Below are positions 6,219-7,634 of a stretch of 7,634 nt of DNA, piece by piece. Position 1 is the first letter of the stretch. Every line of letters begins with the position of its first letter. The DNA comes from Variovorax sp. (lineage in GTDB: Bacteria; Pseudomonadota; Gammaproteobacteria; Burkholderiales; Burkholderiaceae_C). Position numbers and translations under genes: made by a program. The DNA is taken from positions 1 through 7,634 of the forward strand of contig JAQGMX010000407.1 in the NCBI GenBank assembly GCA_028292145.1, given 5' to 3'. Below the pieces are notes generated by a model. The model saw only the letters and a program-made list of their open reading frames with translations. It had not been told where the DNA came from and made no database searches.

Positions 6219-7634
6219 CTTCTTCCGTTTTCAAGCTCAAGCGACTCGCTTTTGCTGTACTGCTCGCCACGCTATGGGCAGGGCCTGTGCAACAGAGCCA
6301 GGCCGCTACGCGCACGCTGCGCACCGACATCGGCTATCCGTGGATCAACGATGGCGCGCCATCCAACTGGGTCGAGGGCGTGTTCCCGGTCGCGACGGAC
6401 GACATCGTCCTGAACGGCTCCGGCCAGTGGGGCGGCTTCTTCAGCCCGACGTACAACAGCATCAAGTTCTACGACATGGCCGCCTGCTACACAGGTGGAA
6501 CCATTAGCGTCACGACCAACTTCACGTTGCATTCCGGCACCACGTGCGGCTGGGGCGATCTGGTTCATGGTCTGAACGTCACGGGCAACATCTCGATCGG
6601 CGCAACGAGCGGCGCGCATCTGCATGGATTCTCCACGACGAACGTCGGCGGCAACGTCACCATCGGCACTGCGGCGCCCAGCACCTGGACGCTGGTCAGC
6701 GGCAACGCAACGATCGGCGGCGCCCTCAATCTTGGCACGTCCGCAGCCAGCTACGGCAACCTGAATCTCAACAACCGTGCGCTGACGGTGCCCACGCTGA
6801 ACGGCAACGGTGGCACGATCTTTTTCCAGACGGCAGGCCTGATGACCCTGACCGGCGGCGCGAGCACGCTGGGCGCGGCGACGGCGGTCAACGGTGCCGG
6901 CACGTTGGCGCTTGCCAACGCCGCAACGACGCTCACCATCGACGCCAGCGCGGCCTATCCGTTTCCGATCGTCATCAGCGGGCCGGGCAGCATCGTCAAG
7001 ACCGGTGCCGGGGTGCTGAACCTGAGTGCCACGAATACTTTCGGCGGCATCACCTCCGTGAACGGGGGGACGGTGTCCGTCCCGAACTGGAACCTGAATT
7101 CGTCGGACGGTCCGTGGGGCAACGGCACCGAAGCGATCCGGATGGCCAATGGCGGCATTGATTACACGGGCGCAAGCGCGAGCGGGTCGTTGCGTCCGGT
7201 AGACATGCGATCTGGGAGCAATACGCTCAACATCGTCAATGCAGGGACGACGCTGAACTTCAACGGGTCGCACAGCGGAATCTTTTCGTCTGGCGGAAGT
7301 CTGGTGAAAAGCGGCGCGGGGACGTTGCAGCTTGCCGACGCCAACTTCACCAACTTTTTCTCCGGCAAGGTGACCGTCAACGCGGGAACACTTGAATGGT
7401 GGGGCGGCGACAAAATGCCAGTACCCGCTTCGCTGACGCCCGACTTCCTGACGTTGAACAACGGAGGGACGCTGGGGCTGTCGTCCGTCGGCTCCAGCAC
7501 GGTCAGCGCCAACATGGGAATGAAGCTGTCGGGCACCGCGGGGTTCGCCATTGCCGGCAGTCACACGATTCCCGGCGTGATCGGAAACGGGGCAAGTGCC
7601 GGGGGGTTCACGAAGAGCGGCACAGGCACTTTGA
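6215..7634 (+). CDS. Secreted beta-helix protein with autotransporter-associated (PATR) repeats; 3' end outside window
   Basis: The frame runs from ATG 6215 to the window end with no stop: 473 complete codons plus one base. The start is supported by an immediate signal peptide: basic KLKR at residues 7-10, a hydrophobic core LAFAVLLATLWAG (11-23), and a probable cleavage site after SQA (residue 30). The mature part is rich in Gly, Thr, Asn, Ser and Ala with short hydrophobic strands, as in right-handed beta-helix passengers. Autotransporter-associated beta-strand repeats appear at residues 258-289 (GSIVKTGAGVLNLSATNTF), 360-395 (GSLVKSGAGTLQL, then VTVNAGTLEW) and from 463 to the edge (GGFTKSGTGTL). 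Cys91 and Cys111 are the only cysteines and could form a disulfide. Family knowledge predicts export across the inner membrane and surface display. Whether an autotransporter barrel follows cannot be seen here. The gene starts 34 bases after the upstream stop on the same strand, so co-transcription is likely. The ligand or function is unknown. Confidence 0.9.
   Translation, partial: MTSSVFKLKRLAFAVLLATLWAGPVQQSQAATRTLRTDIGYPWINDGAPSNWVEGVFPVATDDIVLNGSGQWGGFFSPTYNSIKFYDMAACYTGGTISVTTNFTLHSGTTCGWGDLVHGLNVTGNISIGATSGAHLHGFSTTNVGGNVTIGTAAPSTWTLVSGNATIGGALNLGTSAASYGNLNLNNRALTVPTLNGNGGTIFFQTAGLMTLTGGASTLGAATAVNGAGTLALANAATTLTIDASAAYPFPIVISGPGSIVKTGAGVLNLSATNTFGGITSVNGGTVSVPNWNLNSSDGPWGNGTEAIRMANGGIDYTGASASGSLRPVDMRSGSNTLNIVNAGTTLNFNGSHSGIFSSGGSLVKSGAGTLQLADANFTNFFSGKVTVNAGTLEWWGGDKMPVPASLTPDFLTLNNGGTLGLSSVGSSTVSANMGMKLSGTAGFAIAGSHTIPGVIGNGASAGGFTKSGTGTL
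6986..7633 (+). repeat. Protein-level PATR (autotransporter-associated beta-strand) repeats, at least three copies
   Basis: Three in-frame copies follow the pattern G-[SG]-hydrophobic-x-K-[ST]-G-x-G-x-L, followed in the complete copies by a short strand and then V-N-x-G-T. Copy 1 is at 6986-7081, copy 2 at 7292-7399, and copy 3 begins at 7601 and is cut by the window end. The copies are diverged at DNA level, so this is an old protein repeat and not a recent DNA duplication. Such repeats build rungs of a beta-helix. More copies probably follow downstream. Confidence 0.8.

Noticed and set aside
6544..7161. 205-codon + strand frame within the second gene
   Set aside because: It is a frameshifted, Arg/His/Gln-rich reading of the PATR gene with no independent support.
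6272..7564. 430-codon minus-strand open frame over the second gene
   Set aside because: It is Arg/Ala/Gly-rich with no domain. The + strand frame from 6215 has a signal peptide and PATR repeats, so it is the real gene.
1..7634. Search for tRNA, CRISPR, insertion sequence or phage signatures
   Set aside because: Apart from the short junction, the whole window is accounted for by two coding frames. I saw no direct DNA repeats, terminal inverted repeats, transposase motifs or RNA-gene-like segments.

Overview
This window comes from a high-GC Gram-negative genome. A beta- or gammaproteobacterium is the best guess, judged from the strong preference for C- or G-ending codons, the outer-membrane proteins and the OmpA-like periplasmic domain; the genus cannot be told from the sequence. 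It holds two large cell-surface genes on the + strand. Both are cut by the window edges, and almost no non-coding DNA lies between them.

Positions 1-6180 are the 3' part (2059 residues visible) of a giant multidomain outer-membrane protein. The visible order is: the tail of one DUF11-type repeat with an Asp-rich linker; a second DUF11-like segment; a carboxypeptidase-regulatory/Cna-B-like domain; a clear DUF11 repeat; an SdrD-B-like domain with a calcium-loop motif; a low-complexity linker; two Ig-like sandwiches; a region of about 875 residues that looks like a very large outer-membrane beta-barrel; and a C-terminal OmpA-like, probably peptidoglycan-binding, domain. The reading frame is open to base 1, so the true start and any signal peptide lie upstream.

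Positions 6181-6214 are the only stretch between the two large genes. A 12-codon reading frame (6180-6218) spans it exactly. It overlaps the upstream stop by one base (TGATG) and the downstream start by four (ATGA), which suggests translational coupling.

Positions 6215-7634 are the 5' part (473 codons visible, no stop) of a secreted beta-helix protein. It has a signal peptide and autotransporter-associated beta-strand (PATR) repeats. Its C-terminus, which would show whether it has its own autotransporter barrel, is outside the window.

The spacing and shared strand suggest one transcript encoding two surface-exposed proteins, possibly adhesins. I see no RNA genes, CRISPR arrays, mobile elements, promoters or convincing terminators. 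The other long open frames on both strands are shadows of the high-GC coding sequence.
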